From assembly GCF_000165485.1 (NCBI RefSeq), contig NC_014623.1, positions 248,001 to 312,000 on the forward strand: 64,000 bases of DNA. The letters are read 5' to 3'. The DNA is from Stigmatella aurantiaca DW4/3-1. GTDB taxonomy: Bacteria; Myxococcota; Myxococcia; Myxococcales; Myxococcaceae. Position 1 is the stretch's first letter; each line of letters begins with the position of its first letter. This document shows positions 42,576-51,939 of the stretch, piece after piece. A program made the position numbers and the translations under genes. The notes under the pieces are model-generated. The model ran no database searches, was not told the DNA's origin, and worked only from the letters and a program-made list of their open reading frames with translations.

Positions 42576-43778
42576 TCAGCAGGGAGAAGAGCGACCTCGC
42601 GCGCCAGCAGCACCCGCTCCATCCTGCCCCTCTACAGGCACTCGATGGCCGGTCACCGGCCCCGCTTCCTCAGCCGTGCACACTCCACCTTGTTCACCCT
42701 CCGCCGTTCCATACAAGAGGAGGTGTCCGCCCTCTCTGCTCAGGGGTCTAACCCCAGAGTCAGAGCCAACCGGAGCCTGGGACGGTCGCTCCTGGAGGCC
42801 AGGCGGAACCCTTCGCGACCCTTCCTGGCCCTGAGGCATATCCGTGCCGGGCGCCCCGTCTACCGGAGGGGGGCGCGAGTCAAAGGAGGGAGCCACGGGT
42901 GGGGAGCCGCCCGTGGGCGCCCGTTGGCTCAAACCTGTCTGGCAAGCAGACTGGTTGGGACCGTTCGCCTCCGACAGCCTCTGCGTGGCGTCCTCATGCT
43001 CCGGGGTGGGGTGAGAGGGGACTGTGTCTGCACAAAGTGGGGACAGTGACGACTCCCTTGGCTCCTGCGGAGGGGGGAGGCCTGCGAGCAGGTGCGCATC
43101 GCTCGCCTGGAGCAAGGCGGGCAGTTCCTGGCGCAGGGGCTGCGCGTCCTTGGCTGCCAGGGCATGGAGCGCACAGAGTGCCCACTGGCGAGTGGCCTGC
43201 GCATTCAGGTGCGGCACCAGCCGCCGGGCCATTCCTCGGTACGAGCGCTCCAGCGACTGCAGCAGCAGCGCCTGTCCAGGACGCTCCACCGCGCGGGCCG
43301 CCTGCCTCAGCAACGCGAACTCCAGCTCCGCCCACCTGCCGGGGTGTTCGCCCCAGCGGGCCTCCTCCGCCAACTCGAAGCACAGGCCTGCCAGCGAGTC
43401 CAAGTCCCTGGCAGAGGCCTGCTGGCAACACGCCGCCAGCAGTTCCACTGCCGTCTCTCGCTTGAGGGCCAGAAAGCCTTCCAGCAGCTTGCGTCTCTCC
43501 GGTTGAGCGGCGCCCGGGCCCTCCAGCACCACTCCCAGGTTCTCCAGGGTCACCGCCCCCTCCAAGGGGAGGGCTCGGCTGCGGCGGCCCGGGTGCTGCT
43601 CTATCAACGCTCTGGCGGCCAGGCGCTTCAGTGCTTCACGGACGGTGCTGCGTGAAAGTCCGTAGTGCTTGGCCAGCGAGTTTTCCGAGGGAAGAAAGCC
43701 ATCCTGGGGCAGCAGGCCTTGCGAAATCACCCGCTCCAGGTCCTGCTCCACTTGTCCGACGAGCCCCACCCATTCCAT
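42576..43778 (-). CDS. GntR (FadR-type) transcriptional regulator with atypical C-terminal tail
   Basis: 400 residues if started at ATG 43778 (AAGGAGG about 13 nt upstream; an ATG 24 codons earlier also exists). The first 70 residues are a GntR winged helix (LLPQDGFLPSENSLAKHYGL, SRSTVREALKRLAARALIEQ), followed by an all-helical FadR/FCD-like effector domain to about residue 245 ([38 protein letters not shown]). After that comes about 150 residues of Pro/Gly/Ser/Arg-rich sequence (FDSRPPPVDGAPGTDM, SRRVPPGLQERPS) without secondary-structure pattern. That part looks like read-through of non-coding DNA; the ancestral gene probably ended near 42960. Target unknown. Confidence 0.7.
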   Translation of the reverse strand: MEWVGLVGQVEQDLERVISQGLLPQDGFLPSENSLAKHYGLSRSTVREALKRLAARALIEQHPGRRSRALPLEGAVTLENLGVVLEGPGAAQPERRKLLEGFLALKRETAVELLAACCQQASARDLDSLAGLCFELAEEARWGEHPGRWAELEFALLRQAARAVERPGQALLLQSLERSYRGMARRLVPHLNAQATRQWALCALHALAAKDAQPLRQELPALLQASDAHLLAGLPPPQEPRESSLSPLCADTVPSHPTPEHEDATQRLSEANGPNQSACQTGLSQRAPTGGSPPVAPSFDSRPPPVDGAPGTDMPQGQEGSRRVPPGLQERPSQAPVGSDSGVRPLSREGGHLLLYGTAEGEQGGVCTAEEAGPVTGHRVPVEGQDGAGAAGARGRSSPC

Positions 43779-43880
43779 CTCCGCCCCCCTCCTTGTTTCA
43801 GGCAAGGCCATTACATCACCTGGGGCTGACATGGGGGGGCAGGTGTTCATCCTCGATGGCCGGGCGCTGAGTCCCCGGAC

Positions 43881-45280
43881 TCAGAGCGATTGGGAGGGCA
43901 GATCCTTCGAGGTGAGCTGCAAGGGCTCGGTGGAGGGAACAAAGCCGATGGCCCACTGATAGCTCTGGAGACAGAACTCAGCGGTGTACTTTTGACCGGT
44001 GCGGTCGGTGAGGCCGTCTGCGACCACCAAGACCTCTTTGTCCTTGTGGACCAGGATCCCGATATGGCCCGCGTGGCCATGTCCACCCCGGGCATAAGAC
44101 TTACCGGATCGCTCCAGGCTGCGAGAGAGCGCAGGGCCGAAGATCACGACGGTTCCCTCGGGAAGCGCTTGAAGGGCTTTGACACTCGCTGCGGGCGCCG
44201 CCTTCTTCCATCCATTGCCGGGCAAGAGCCCCGTGCAATCAACGAACTTGAGCAATCTCAGCGTGTGGGCCATGAACTTGGCGCACGCTGCGGCCATTTC
44301 TGTTTTGGCCGCCTTGCCTTCCTTGAGCTTTCCCTCCGCATTCAGGTGGCTGTGACTGGAGACCCAGACACACCGGTCGGACGCGGGGATCCACCACCAC
44401 GTCCACCTGGTAGGTGGTTTTGTAGAGCGTCTTGAAGCGGCCGATGAGCGCCGGGTCGTGGTTCAGCTTGGCCAGGTTCGTGTAGACCGTTTCCTCGTCG
44501 GTAAAGACGCGATCGAGGGCATCGCGCACGTGGTGGGCGATGTCCTTGAGGTCGGGCCCTGACGCGGCGGGACTGGCCCCGTTGCCTGGGGGCAGAGGGG
44601 CACCTCCCATGGCGCGCAACGCGGCTTGAAAATCCTCGACCCGGACAGGAGTCTGCTTGTACCAGCGGCTGTCGGCCGCTTCGGCGGCGGCCTCTTCCCA
44701 TTTGTGGGCCATGATGCAGGCCCACGTCTTCTTGTGCTCGGTGTACCACGCGGTCCCGAGCTGGAAATTGACGCATGCGAGTGCATTGACGAGGGTTTGG
44801 TTGCCGGCCTTGGCCATCGTGGCCTGCGCGACGGCCGCGTCGTAGGCCCCCTGGACGTCGGCCCGGGCCCAGTCTTTGAGGACGGAGAGGGGAACCCGGT
44901 CATTCACCTGGTAGCGGGCGCGCTCGGAGGCGGTCAGCCTGTGTCCCATCCCCGCCGTGGCGTGCTTCTCCGTGTCGATATAAACCTTGTTGGTGGGGCG
45001 GATTCCCCCCGGGCTGCCAGTGTCCTTGCCCTTCGGATGGGCCCCTGTGGTAGTGCTCGGCAATCCCGGACAGGGTCTCGCCCGCGCAGACCTTGTGCAC
45101 CGGAGCGCGTGGCGTGGGGCAGGGGCGCTCTTTTGGAATGCGCAGCACCTGGCCGGCCCAGATGCGGTTGACGTCACTGATGCCGTTCAGCCGGGAGAGC
45201 ACGGCCTCCGTCACCTGGTGACGCCGCGCGATCGACGACAGCGTGTCGCCCGACTGGACCCGGTATTCGATGCCGTCCAT
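43881..45280 (-). pseudogene. LysM/T4-lysozyme-like/Cys-His domain protein, broken by two frameshifts
   Basis: Three overlapping minus-strand frames make one gene. 45280 onward: a LysM (YRVQSGDTLSSIARRHQVT, then LRIPKERPC) and the start of a second (AGETLSGIAEHYH). From about 45010 the frame moves to a GH24/T4-lysozyme-like domain (YIDTEKHATAGMGHRLTASE, SRWYKQTPVR) and a helical linker. From about 44388 a third frame gives a C-terminal domain with DCTG and GHAGHIGIL, as in NlpC/CHAP cysteine peptidases. Switches coincide with C6 (45005-45010) and G4 (44385-44388) runs. The Glu that precedes the active-site loop of T4 lysozyme is missing (SPGG where EG or similar is expected). Probably a decayed secreted cell-wall hydrolase. 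Confidence 0.7.
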
Positions 45281-45325
45281 GACGCTGTCTCCACGGGCGT
45301 TGGGCGTTCCTGCTCCGGGCGCAGC

Positions 45326-45796
45326 TTAGAGGGTTCGGGCCTTCGAGGAGAGGTGCCGCTCGAAACAGAGCGAGAGGGGCTCTCCCTCGTAGGGCCCGAA
45401 GTTGGGAATCCGGGCATACCCTTCCCGCGTGTAGAACCGGATGGCCTCTGGCTGCAGGGTGCCCGTCTCGAGACGCAGGGTGGTCCAGCCCCGGTCCAGG
45501 GCCCACGTCTCGAGCGCGCGCAGGATCGCCACGGCCGCGCCCTGGCCGCGCGCTTCGGGGACGACGTACATCCGCTTCACTTCCGCCGTGGGGCCGCCCA
45601 GGTGGCGCAGTCCCCCGCAGCCCAGGGGAGTGCCCTGCGCATCTTCGGCCAGGACGAAGACGGAGATGTCCTCCGCGGAAGGAGGTTTTCCGGGCTCGCT
45701 GTCGTCCCGCTGGTAGCGCTGGGCAATCTCCGCGCGCTGGCGGGCCCGGAGCGCCTCGCCCGCGGGATGTGACCAGGCAATCTCGAGAACACGCAT
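45326..45796 (-). CDS. GNAT-family N-acetyltransferase
   Basis: 156 residues from ATG 45796. The GNAT motif A is clear: VKRMYVVPEARGQGAAVAIL, with the acetyl-CoA-binding R/Q-x-x-G-x-G/A run, followed by RLETGTLQPEAIRFYTREGY (motif B) and FGPYEGEPLSLCFER. Resembles small acetyltransferases that act on amino acids or antibiotics; substrate unknown. Located 27 bp before the SGNH-hydrolase gene on the same strand. Confidence 0.88.
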   Translation of the reverse strand: MRVLEIAWSHPAGEALRARQRAEIAQRYQRDDSEPGKPPSAEDISVFVLAEDAQGTPLGCGGLRHLGGPTAEVKRMYVVPEARGQGAAVAILRALETWALDRGWTTLRLETGTLQPEAIRFYTREGYARIPNFGPYEGEPLSLCFERHLSSKARTL

Positions 45797-45823
45797 GCAA
45801 TGAGCCTACAGCAACCCCAGGCC

Positions 45824-47125
45824 CTACTCTCGGGGGGGCGAGGGCGCCTGGGGGGCGGGCGCGGGAGGCGCTGGACGGAGGAGCTTCCAGGTGCCCACGT
45901 ACCGGTCATGGTTGCGTGGGTTCTCGTAGAGGGCCCGTCCGGTCATCCCTTCTTCCGTGAGCACGGCCTCGTGCTCCACGCGGCCCCGCCCCTGACTCAA
46001 CACGGGGGTGGTGAAGCGCAGCCGGGCGGGCTCCACCGCGAGCTGCTCGAGGGCGAAAGGCCCCTCGCTCTTGCCATTGGCGAAGACGATCCGCGCGGTG
46101 CCCCCGAGCCCTGAGCCCTGGGGCCTGAGCACCAGCTGGAGGGTGGCGGGAGATTGGCCTGCCTCTTCCGAGTAGAAGCGCATCTCCCCCCGCCAGGTGC
46201 CGAGCAGCGTGGCGGGCTCCAGGGGCTGTCCCTCGGGAAGTGACGGGAGGGGTTCGGGGGGCAGGGGCTCCCCCGTCACATAGCCGCCGCTCTGGCGAAG
46301 CTCCTCGAAGGTGGCCCAGGCGGCGCGCTGAAGGCGCTCGGCGTCTTCCGGGGGAAGCGAGGCCAGCGTCACCGTGCGCGAGGGATCCAGCACGCCCTCG
46401 GGGCTCGGGTGCCCGCTCAAGAGCGAGGCCAGCCCCACGGGCGAGTTCCCGGTCAGGGTCGCGTAGAGGGAGACGGCCGTGAGGTAACTGCCGGCGGGGG
46501 AGGGGTGGCTGCCATCCGGGTGGTAGAGGACCAGCTCCGGGAACTCCTGGCGGATCCGCGACCAGGCGAGCCCGGCGGGGACAATGGGTGCCCCGAGATC
46601 CCGGGCCACGGACATATAGGCCTGGGTGAGCTGTGCCTGGGACTCGGGGGTGTTCCGCCTTGCCCAGGTGAGCAGGAAGAGGGGCTGCGCGCCCACCTTC
46701 CGGGCTTCTTCGGCGAAGCGCCGCGCGTAGGGGTGGAACGTGAGCTCGGGGTCGTTCACCACGTGGCGGCCATCGATGAGCCGCAAACCCAACGTGCTCT
46801 GCTCCTGGAGCACCACATAGTCCCAGGAGCCCTGCCGGAGGGCGGCGAGCGCCTCGCCCCGGTCCCAGTGCTGTTGCAGCCGGACGCCGGCGCGGGCGAT
46901 GGCGCGCGTCTGGACGCGGAGCGGAGGGGTGGCGGAGCGGGCCAGTCCTTCCAGCAAAGCGGGCAGGTTGTTGTTGTAGGTGTAGCTGTTGCCGATGAAG
47001 AGGACGCGGAGGGGCCGCGGGGCAGGAGGCTCTGCCGGGGCCGGAGGGGCCGCGAGGAGGGGCCCGCTCACCACGAGCAGGAGGAAGGCCAGGAGGACTG
47101 CGGGGGCGGAGCGCATCGCGGGCAC
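45824..47125 (-). CDS. Secreted SGNH-hydrolase-like protein
   Basis: 433 residues with a Sec signal peptide (VLLAFLLLVVSGPLLAAPPA). Block I of the SGNH fold is VLFIGNSYTYNNN (GNS variant of GDS, Ser nucleophile), an Asn-type block is suggested by LQEQSTLGLRL, and the Asp/His block is DGSHPSPAGSYLTA. After residue about 290 an accessory domain has beta-strand repeats (LGTWRGEMRFYSEE, LQLVLRPQGSGLGGTARIVF) and ends with a Pro/Ala tail. Likely a periplasmic or secreted esterase/lipase or carbohydrate deacetylase. Start ATG 47125; a few other ATG codons follow closely. Confidence 0.85.
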   Translation of the reverse strand: MPAMRSAPAVLLAFLLLVVSGPLLAAPPAPAEPPAPRPLRVLFIGNSYTYNNNLPALLEGLARSATPPLRVQTRAIARAGVRLQQHWDRGEALAALRQGSWDYVVLQEQSTLGLRLIDGRHVVNDPELTFHPYARRFAEEARKVGAQPLFLLTWARRNTPESQAQLTQAYMSVARDLGAPIVPAGLAWSRIRQEFPELVLYHPDGSHPSPAGSYLTAVSLYATLTGNSPVGLASLLSGHPSPEGVLDPSRTVTLASLPPEDAERLQRAAWATFEELRQSGGYVTGEPLPPEPLPSLPEGQPLEPATLLGTWRGEMRFYSEEAGQSPATLQLVLRPQGSGLGGTARIVFANGKSEGPFALEQLAVEPARLRFTTPVLSQGRGRVEHEAVLTEEGMTGRALYENPRNHDRYVGTWKLLRPAPPAPAPQAPSPPRE

Positions 47126-47227
47126 GGGCCAGGAACGCGGAGAGTCTGCCGCATTTCACCCGTCTCGCCCAGCGAACCGCCCCCTTCCCCGCTCAGGGCG
47201 GCGGGGAGGAGGGGGAGCGAAGGCGCA

Positions 47228-48103
47228 TCACACCTCGGTGGGCAGCTTGGTCAGCGAGCCCACGGTCTCGGCGACGGTGCCCAGGATCTTGGAGGCGCTC
47301 CCGCCCGTGGCCTGTCCGGCCAGGCCCGTCACGGCCTCGGCCACCTGGGCCACGGCGGAGACGGCGTTGGCCACCGAGTCCAGAAGCCCACTCAGGCCCG
47401 ACGAGGGCGCGCTGTCGGCGGGGGCGAAGCCAGAGGCGGCGCCCGGGGCACCGGCGGCGAACGGATCCATCATCGGAGCGCCGGCGAACTCAGGGGGCAG
47501 GCCCCCGGCCGCGTACGGGTCCATCATCGGGGCACCGGCGAGCTCGGGGGGCAGGCCCCCGGCGGCGTACGGATCCATCATCATCGGGGCACCGGCGAGC
47601 TCGGGGGGCAGGCCCCCGGCGGCGTACGGGTCCATCATGGCCGGATCCATCATGGCCGGATTCATCATTCCGAGGGCGCCCGGCACCATGGAGGCGATGT
47701 CGAGTCCCGCCCCGGCAAGTCCAGCCGCGCCGTTGGCGATTCCGCCGAACACATCTCCCGCGGTGGACAGGCCGTTGCCCAGCCCGTCGAGCACGTTCGG
47801 CTTGTTGAAGTGGGGCTTGTTGGGCTTCAGGCCGTCGAGGTTGAGGTCCGGCTTGTTCAGCTGGGGCTTGCCGTTGATGTCCGGGCGGGGCGAGAAGTCA
47901 GGTTTGGACGGGGTGTTGGGCTTGTTGGCGCCGGGCTTGTTGCCGTTGATGTCCGGGCGGGGCGTGAACGTCGGCTTCGCGTCCGGCTTGGCCGCGGGAG
48001 CGTTGGGCTTGGGCGACGGGATGTTGGGCTTCAGATCCGGACCCTTGCCGCCGCCCTTGAACGCACCGCCGAGACCCTTGAGACCACCGAGCTTGAAACC
48101 CAT
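47228..48103 (-). CDS. Low-complexity repeat protein
   Basis: 291 residues from ATG 48103. The N-terminal half is Pro/Asn/Lys-rich with two PRPDING-type repeats (FTPRPDINGNKPG, FSPRPDINGKPQL) and KPN repeats. The middle carries four near-identical blocks of MMDPYAAGGLPPELAGAP (18 residues), and the C-terminal 80 residues are Ala/Gly/Val-rich and amphipathic (ANAVSAVAQVAEAVTGLAG). No signal peptide. Unknown function; composition suggests an extracellular or flexible structural protein. Confidence 0.6.
   Translation of the reverse strand: MGFKLGGLKGLGGAFKGGGKGPDLKPNIPSPKPNAPAAKPDAKPTFTPRPDINGNKPGANKPNTPSKPDFSPRPDINGKPQLNKPDLNLDGLKPNKPHFNKPNVLDGLGNGLSTAGDVFGGIANGAAGLAGAGLDIASMVPGALGMMNPAMMDPAMMDPYAAGGLPPELAGAPMMMDPYAAGGLPPELAGAPMMDPYAAGGLPPEFAGAPMMDPFAAGAPGAASGFAPADSAPSSGLSGLLDSVANAVSAVAQVAEAVTGLAGQATGGSASKILGTVAETVGSLTKLPTEV
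47440..47664 (-). repeat. Tandem 54-bp coding repeats inside the low-complexity gene
   Basis: Four blocks of about 54 bp encode MMDPYAAGGLPPELAGAP or minor variants (ELAG changes to EFAG, last block shortened to MMDPFAAGAP). One junction has an additional ATG codon (three Met in a row). The block number is likely to vary between strains by slippage. Confidence 0.8.
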
Positions 48104-48324
48104 GACGTACTCCTAAGGAAGGAACTGAGTTGGAGAAGGAAGCCGAGATGGAAAGGCTTCATTGCAGCGTGCGTGCCAGGTCATGGAGGCTGGCAGAGCA
48201 CTGTCTTTTCAGGAGGTTACGCGGGAGGGGAGCTGTTCAGGCGGTGAAGGTGGTGACGACGCTCACCTGGTAGGGGGGAAGAACACAGTCATCAGTGATG
48301 AGCGTTGTCACCATGGGCCAGGGC

Positions 48325-49038
48325 TCAGTTGGTTTTCAGGTCCGAGGGCTGGCGGGGGGCGACCTCGTATTGGGTCTCGTACTGGGCGGTCAGGCCCACC
48401 ACGGTGATGCTCTGGCCCGCCTGGAGTGCCTCCAGCGTGGCCCTGTCGAACCCCGCGGTCAGGTGGACGTAGATCTGGGTCTCGCCCGAGCCATCGTTGA
48501 TGAAGAGCTCGTAGCCATAGGGCGAGTCGTCCCGGAAGACCTGGGTCACGTTGCCGGTCACCTGCACGAGCAGCCCCTCGGTGGACTCGTTGACCTCACC
48601 GGTGCGCACGGTGCGGGGCTCGATGATCTGCGTGCCAGGGATCTGTTCGACCTGAGAGGGGAGGGCCTTCAGGATGCGCAGCCCGTTCTGCTCATCCACG
48701 GTGCCCTGGACACGGATCTGGGTCCCCAGGCCGAAGTTGAGCTTCTGCTCAAGCTTCACGTAGATGCCGGCGGTCCGGTCCTGGAGGGCGAAGCCATTGT
48801 CGCCGATGGCCGACTGGAAGGCGCCGGGCTGGACCGTGACGAAGCCCTGGAGGGTCACCGTGCTGCCGATGTTGCGGCCTCGGGCCTCGGCGATGGAGAC
48901 GGGTTTGGGAAGTTGTCCGTCCTCATCGTCCCCACATCCCGCAAGCCATGCGGCCAGCGTGAGGCCGAGCAGCAAGAAGGGCAGACGGGACGAAGAGGAA
49001 AAGCGGGGGAAGCGGCCGAAGAAAGGGGAGGAAGTCAT
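48325..49038 (-). CDS. OB-fold (BOF-like) lipoprotein
   Basis: 237 residues from ATG 49038. Lipoprotein signal SSSRLPFLLLGLTLAAWLAGC with lipobox LAGC, then GDDEDG. The mature part has two beta-rich segments with repeated patterns (TVTLQGFVTVQPGAF, GIYVKLEQKLNFGLGTQIRV, LLVQVTGNVTQVFRDD, IYVHLTAGFDRATLEALQAG), typical of nucleic-acid-type OB folds used in secreted nuclease accessory proteins and periplasmic binding proteins. No catalytic residues. Function unknown. Confidence 0.75.
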   Translation of the reverse strand: MTSSPFFGRFPRFSSSSRLPFLLLGLTLAAWLAGCGDDEDGQLPKPVSIAEARGRNIGSTVTLQGFVTVQPGAFQSAIGDNGFALQDRTAGIYVKLEQKLNFGLGTQIRVQGTVDEQNGLRILKALPSQVEQIPGTQIIEPRTVRTGEVNESTEGLLVQVTGNVTQVFRDDSPYGYELFINDGSGETQIYVHLTAGFDRATLEALQAGQSITVVGLTAQYETQYEVAPRQPSDLKTN

Positions 49039-49148
49039 GTCCCGGTTATCGGTCGCGGGAACGCCTCGAGCAACCCTTGCCTCCTTCCAGGTGGAGGGGG
49101 GCACGGACGCTTGTCTTCCGGGACACATGCGCAGGGTGTCAGGGCTCG

Positions 49149-50147
49149 CTAGGCAAACCGCAGTTGCGCAGGCGCCTCGGCCTGGGCCTTCACCAGCGCC
49201 TTGCGGAGGCAGAGGCCCACCGCGCGCGCCACGGGAGGAGGGAATGCGTTGCCGACCTGGCGATAGGCGGCGGTCTTTCCCCCGGACAGTTTCCAGTCAT
49301 CGGGGAAGCCTTGAAGCCGCGCCACCATGGGCACCGTCAGCTTGGGCTTCTGGCCCGGGGGAAAGGCGGCATCGGGCGCTGCGTTGGCGATGCCCAGCCC
49401 ATCGACGCCCAGCTTGGACCACTCGAGCCGAGCCCGGGTCGGTCCGAGATCTGGCCCACCGTGCTTCTTGGAGCCCCCCACGATGGTGGGGGCCAGGGCC
49501 TGCGCTCCCGCCACCCAGGCGTCAGCCCCTGGCCAACCCCCGGCGGCCATGAGGTCACCGATCGTGTTCCCCACGGTGGGAATCTCGCGCTGGGCCTTGG
49601 GCCATATGAAGTGCGTCGCCGCCACGGGCCGGAGCGCGACGAGAATGAAGCGAGGGCGGAGCTGAGGAACACCGTAATCGGAGGCATTCAGCACGCGCCA
49701 CGAGGGCACATAGCCGAGGCGCTCCAGTCGGCTCAGGACCGAGGCGCGGTACTCCGAGAACCGCTCCGCCGCGAGTCCCCGGACGTTTTCCAGCATCACC
49801 GCGGCGGGGCGGATTTCTTCCACCAAACGCAGGGCTTCGGGGAACAGGTCGCGCTCATCGTCGGCCCCGAGTTGCTTGCCGGCGATGGAGAAGGGCGGAC
49901 AGGGGACGCCCCCCGCCAGGAGATCCACCCCCCGGAACGACGAGCCCGAGAAATCCTTCAGGTCCTCCTCGAACACGCGCCACTGGGGCCTGTTCAGCCG
50001 GAGGGTGGCGCAGGCGTGCTTGTCGATCTCGACGGCGGCCACGTGCTCGAAGCCGGCCATGTCCAGGCCGATGGCCTGCCCTCCCGCACCGGCGCAGATC
50101 TCGATCGCCGTCAGCGAGGGCCTGCGGGTGCGAAGGGGCGGAATCAC
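49149..50147 (-). CDS. DNA (cytosine-5) methyltransferase, orphan
   Basis: 332 residues if started at GTG 50147; the open frame runs further upstream without a start that would fit better. All diagnostic motifs are present: motif I AIEICAGAGGQAIGLDMAGF, motif IV with catalytic Cys GVPCPPFSIAGKQ, motif VI ENVRG, motif VIII QLRPRF, and motif X GNAFPPPVARAVG. The target-recognition part lies between residues about 190 and 275. No restriction endonuclease or specificity subunit gene is adjacent, so it is an orphan methylase, used for regulation, repair marking or protection from phage. Target sequence unknown. Confidence 0.9.
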   Translation of the reverse strand: MIPPLRTRRPSLTAIEICAGAGGQAIGLDMAGFEHVAAVEIDKHACATLRLNRPQWRVFEEDLKDFSGSSFRGVDLLAGGVPCPPFSIAGKQLGADDERDLFPEALRLVEEIRPAAVMLENVRGLAAERFSEYRASVLSRLERLGYVPSWRVLNASDYGVPQLRPRFILVALRPVAATHFIWPKAQREIPTVGNTIGDLMAAGGWPGADAWVAGAQALAPTIVGGSKKHGGPDLGPTRARLEWSKLGVDGLGIANAAPDAAFPPGQKPKLTVPMVARLQGFPDDWKLSGGKTAAYRQVGNAFPPPVARAVGLCLRKALVKAQAEAPAQLRFA

Positions 50148-50203
50148 AGGAGGCCTTCTACCACGGGCACACGTGGGAGCACGGTTGCTGGACCGCCAGG
50201 CCG

Positions 50204-51855
50204 CTACTCGCCCTGCATCAGCCCTGTAATCCGGCCATCGCCGTGGAGGGTGATGCGGCGGGCGGCGGGCTCGCGGGGCAGGCCCGGCATGGTGAGGATG
50301 TCGCCGGTGAGGGCCACCAGGAACCCGGCCCCCGCGGACAGTCGCACCTCGCGCACGGTGAGGGTGAAGCCCCGGGGCCGCCCCCGCTTCGAGGGGTCGT
50401 CCGAGAGGGACAGGTGCGTCTTGGCCATGCACACCGGCAGTGCCGTGGCGCCCAGCTCGCGCAGGGCCTCCAGATCCTTCCGGGCCCCGGGGGTGAAGGC
50501 CACATCGCTGGCGCCGTACACCGTCCGGGCAATCGCCCGCACCTTCTCCTCCGGGGATTGGCTCAGCTCATAGAGGAAGCGAGGCTGGGGGGCGCGGCGT
50601 CCGTGCGGTCGAGCATCTCCAGGACGCGGTCCGCCAGCTCCAGCGACCCCTCGCCGCCACGCGAGAAGCCTTCGCACTCGGCGGTCTCCACGCCGCGCTG
50701 GCGGGTGAAGTCCCGCAGCGTGTCCAGCTCCGCCTGGGTGTCCTGAGGGAAGCGGTTGACGCAGACGACGGCGGGCAGACCAAAGGCCGCGATGGAGTCC
50801 AGGTGCTGCTCCAGGTGCTGGAAGCCGCGCTGGAGCGCTTCGGGATCCGGGGCCGCGAGCTGCTGGGCGGACGCGCCCCCGTGGTGCTTCAGGGCCCGCA
50901 GCGTGACGACCAGCACCACGCCCCGGGGCCACAGCCCCGAGGCGCGGCACTTGATGTCGAGGAACTTCTCGGCACCCAGGTCGAAGCCGAAGCCCGCCTC
51001 GGTGATGACCTCCTCCCCGTAGGCCAGGGCCATGCGGGTGGCCAGCACGGAGTTGCAGCCGTGGGCGATGTTGCCGAAGGGCCCGGCGTGGACGAAGGCG
51101 GGGCCTCCCTCGCGTGTCTGCACGAGGTTGGGCATCAGTGCGTCCTTGAGCAGCGCGACGAGGGCGGGCGCGGCGTGGAGGTCCGCGGCGCGCACGGGGG
51201 CGCCGTCCGGCGCATGGCCCACCAGGATGCGCCCCAGCCGGGCCTCCAGATCCTGGAGGTTCTCGGCGAGGGCGAGGATGGCCATGACCTCGCTGGCGGC
51301 GGTGATGTCGAAGGACGTCTCGCGGGGCACGCCGTGGGCCTTGCCGCCCAGGCCCACGAGGACATGGCGCAGGAACCGGTCGTTCATGTCGAGGGCGCGG
51401 CGCCAGCGCACGCGGGTGGAGTCGAGCACGGCGGGGGTGCCGTAATAGACGGCGTTGTCCACCAGGGCGGCGAGCAGGTTGTGGGCGGAGGTGACGGCGT
51501 GGATGTCGCCGGTGAAGTGGAGGTTGATGTCCGTGGCGGGCTCGAGGCTGGCCTGGCCGCCGCCCGTGCCGCCGCCCTTCACGCCAAAGACGGGGCCGAG
51601 CGAAGGCTCCCGCAGGGCGGCCACGGCGCGCCGCCCGCGCTGGCGCAGCCCCATGGCGAGCGCCACGGACATGGTGGTCTTCCCCTCGCCGGCGGGGGTG
51701 GGGTTGATGGCGGAGACGAGCACGAGGCGCCCCTGGCGTTGGGAGCGGCCGAGCGCATCGAGGGACACCTTGGCGCGGTCCCGGCCCCAGGGCAGGACGT
51801 CCTCGGGGGCCAGGCGGATGTCGGCGGCGACGTCGGAGAGGGGGCGGAGCGTCAT
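50204..51855 (-). pseudogene. fhs: Formate--tetrahydrofolate ligase, frameshifted at a C6 run
   Basis: From ATG 51855 the frame encodes FTHFS: ATP loop PTPAGEGKTT, GVKGGGTGGGQ, DMNDR, FVHAGPFGNIAHGCNS and TEAGFGFDLGAEKFLDIKC are classic. It stops after SLASSMS, but the missing final 125 residues (RFLYELSQSPEEKVRAIART, GASDVAFTPGA, GFLVALTGDILTMPGLPREP) are read in the next frame. The switch is at the six-G run 50587-50592 (C6 on the coding strand); one fewer or one more base restores about 557 residues, the normal family length. It could be a sequencing error, a slippage-variable gene, or a recent pseudogene. The enzyme makes 10-formyl-THF for purine synthesis. Confidence 0.85.
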
Positions 51856-51939
51856 GGGCGGGAATCTCGGCCGAGGGAAGGCACGGGTCAATGGCGCGAA
51901 GTCCCCTATGCTTCACGGGAAAACCTTCAGGACTCCCGC

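Noticed and set aside
42531-43049. Plus-strand frame next to the GntR gene
   Set aside because: Composition is Arg/Ser-rich without secondary structure; it overlaps the doubtful tail of the GntR gene and shows no recognised domain.
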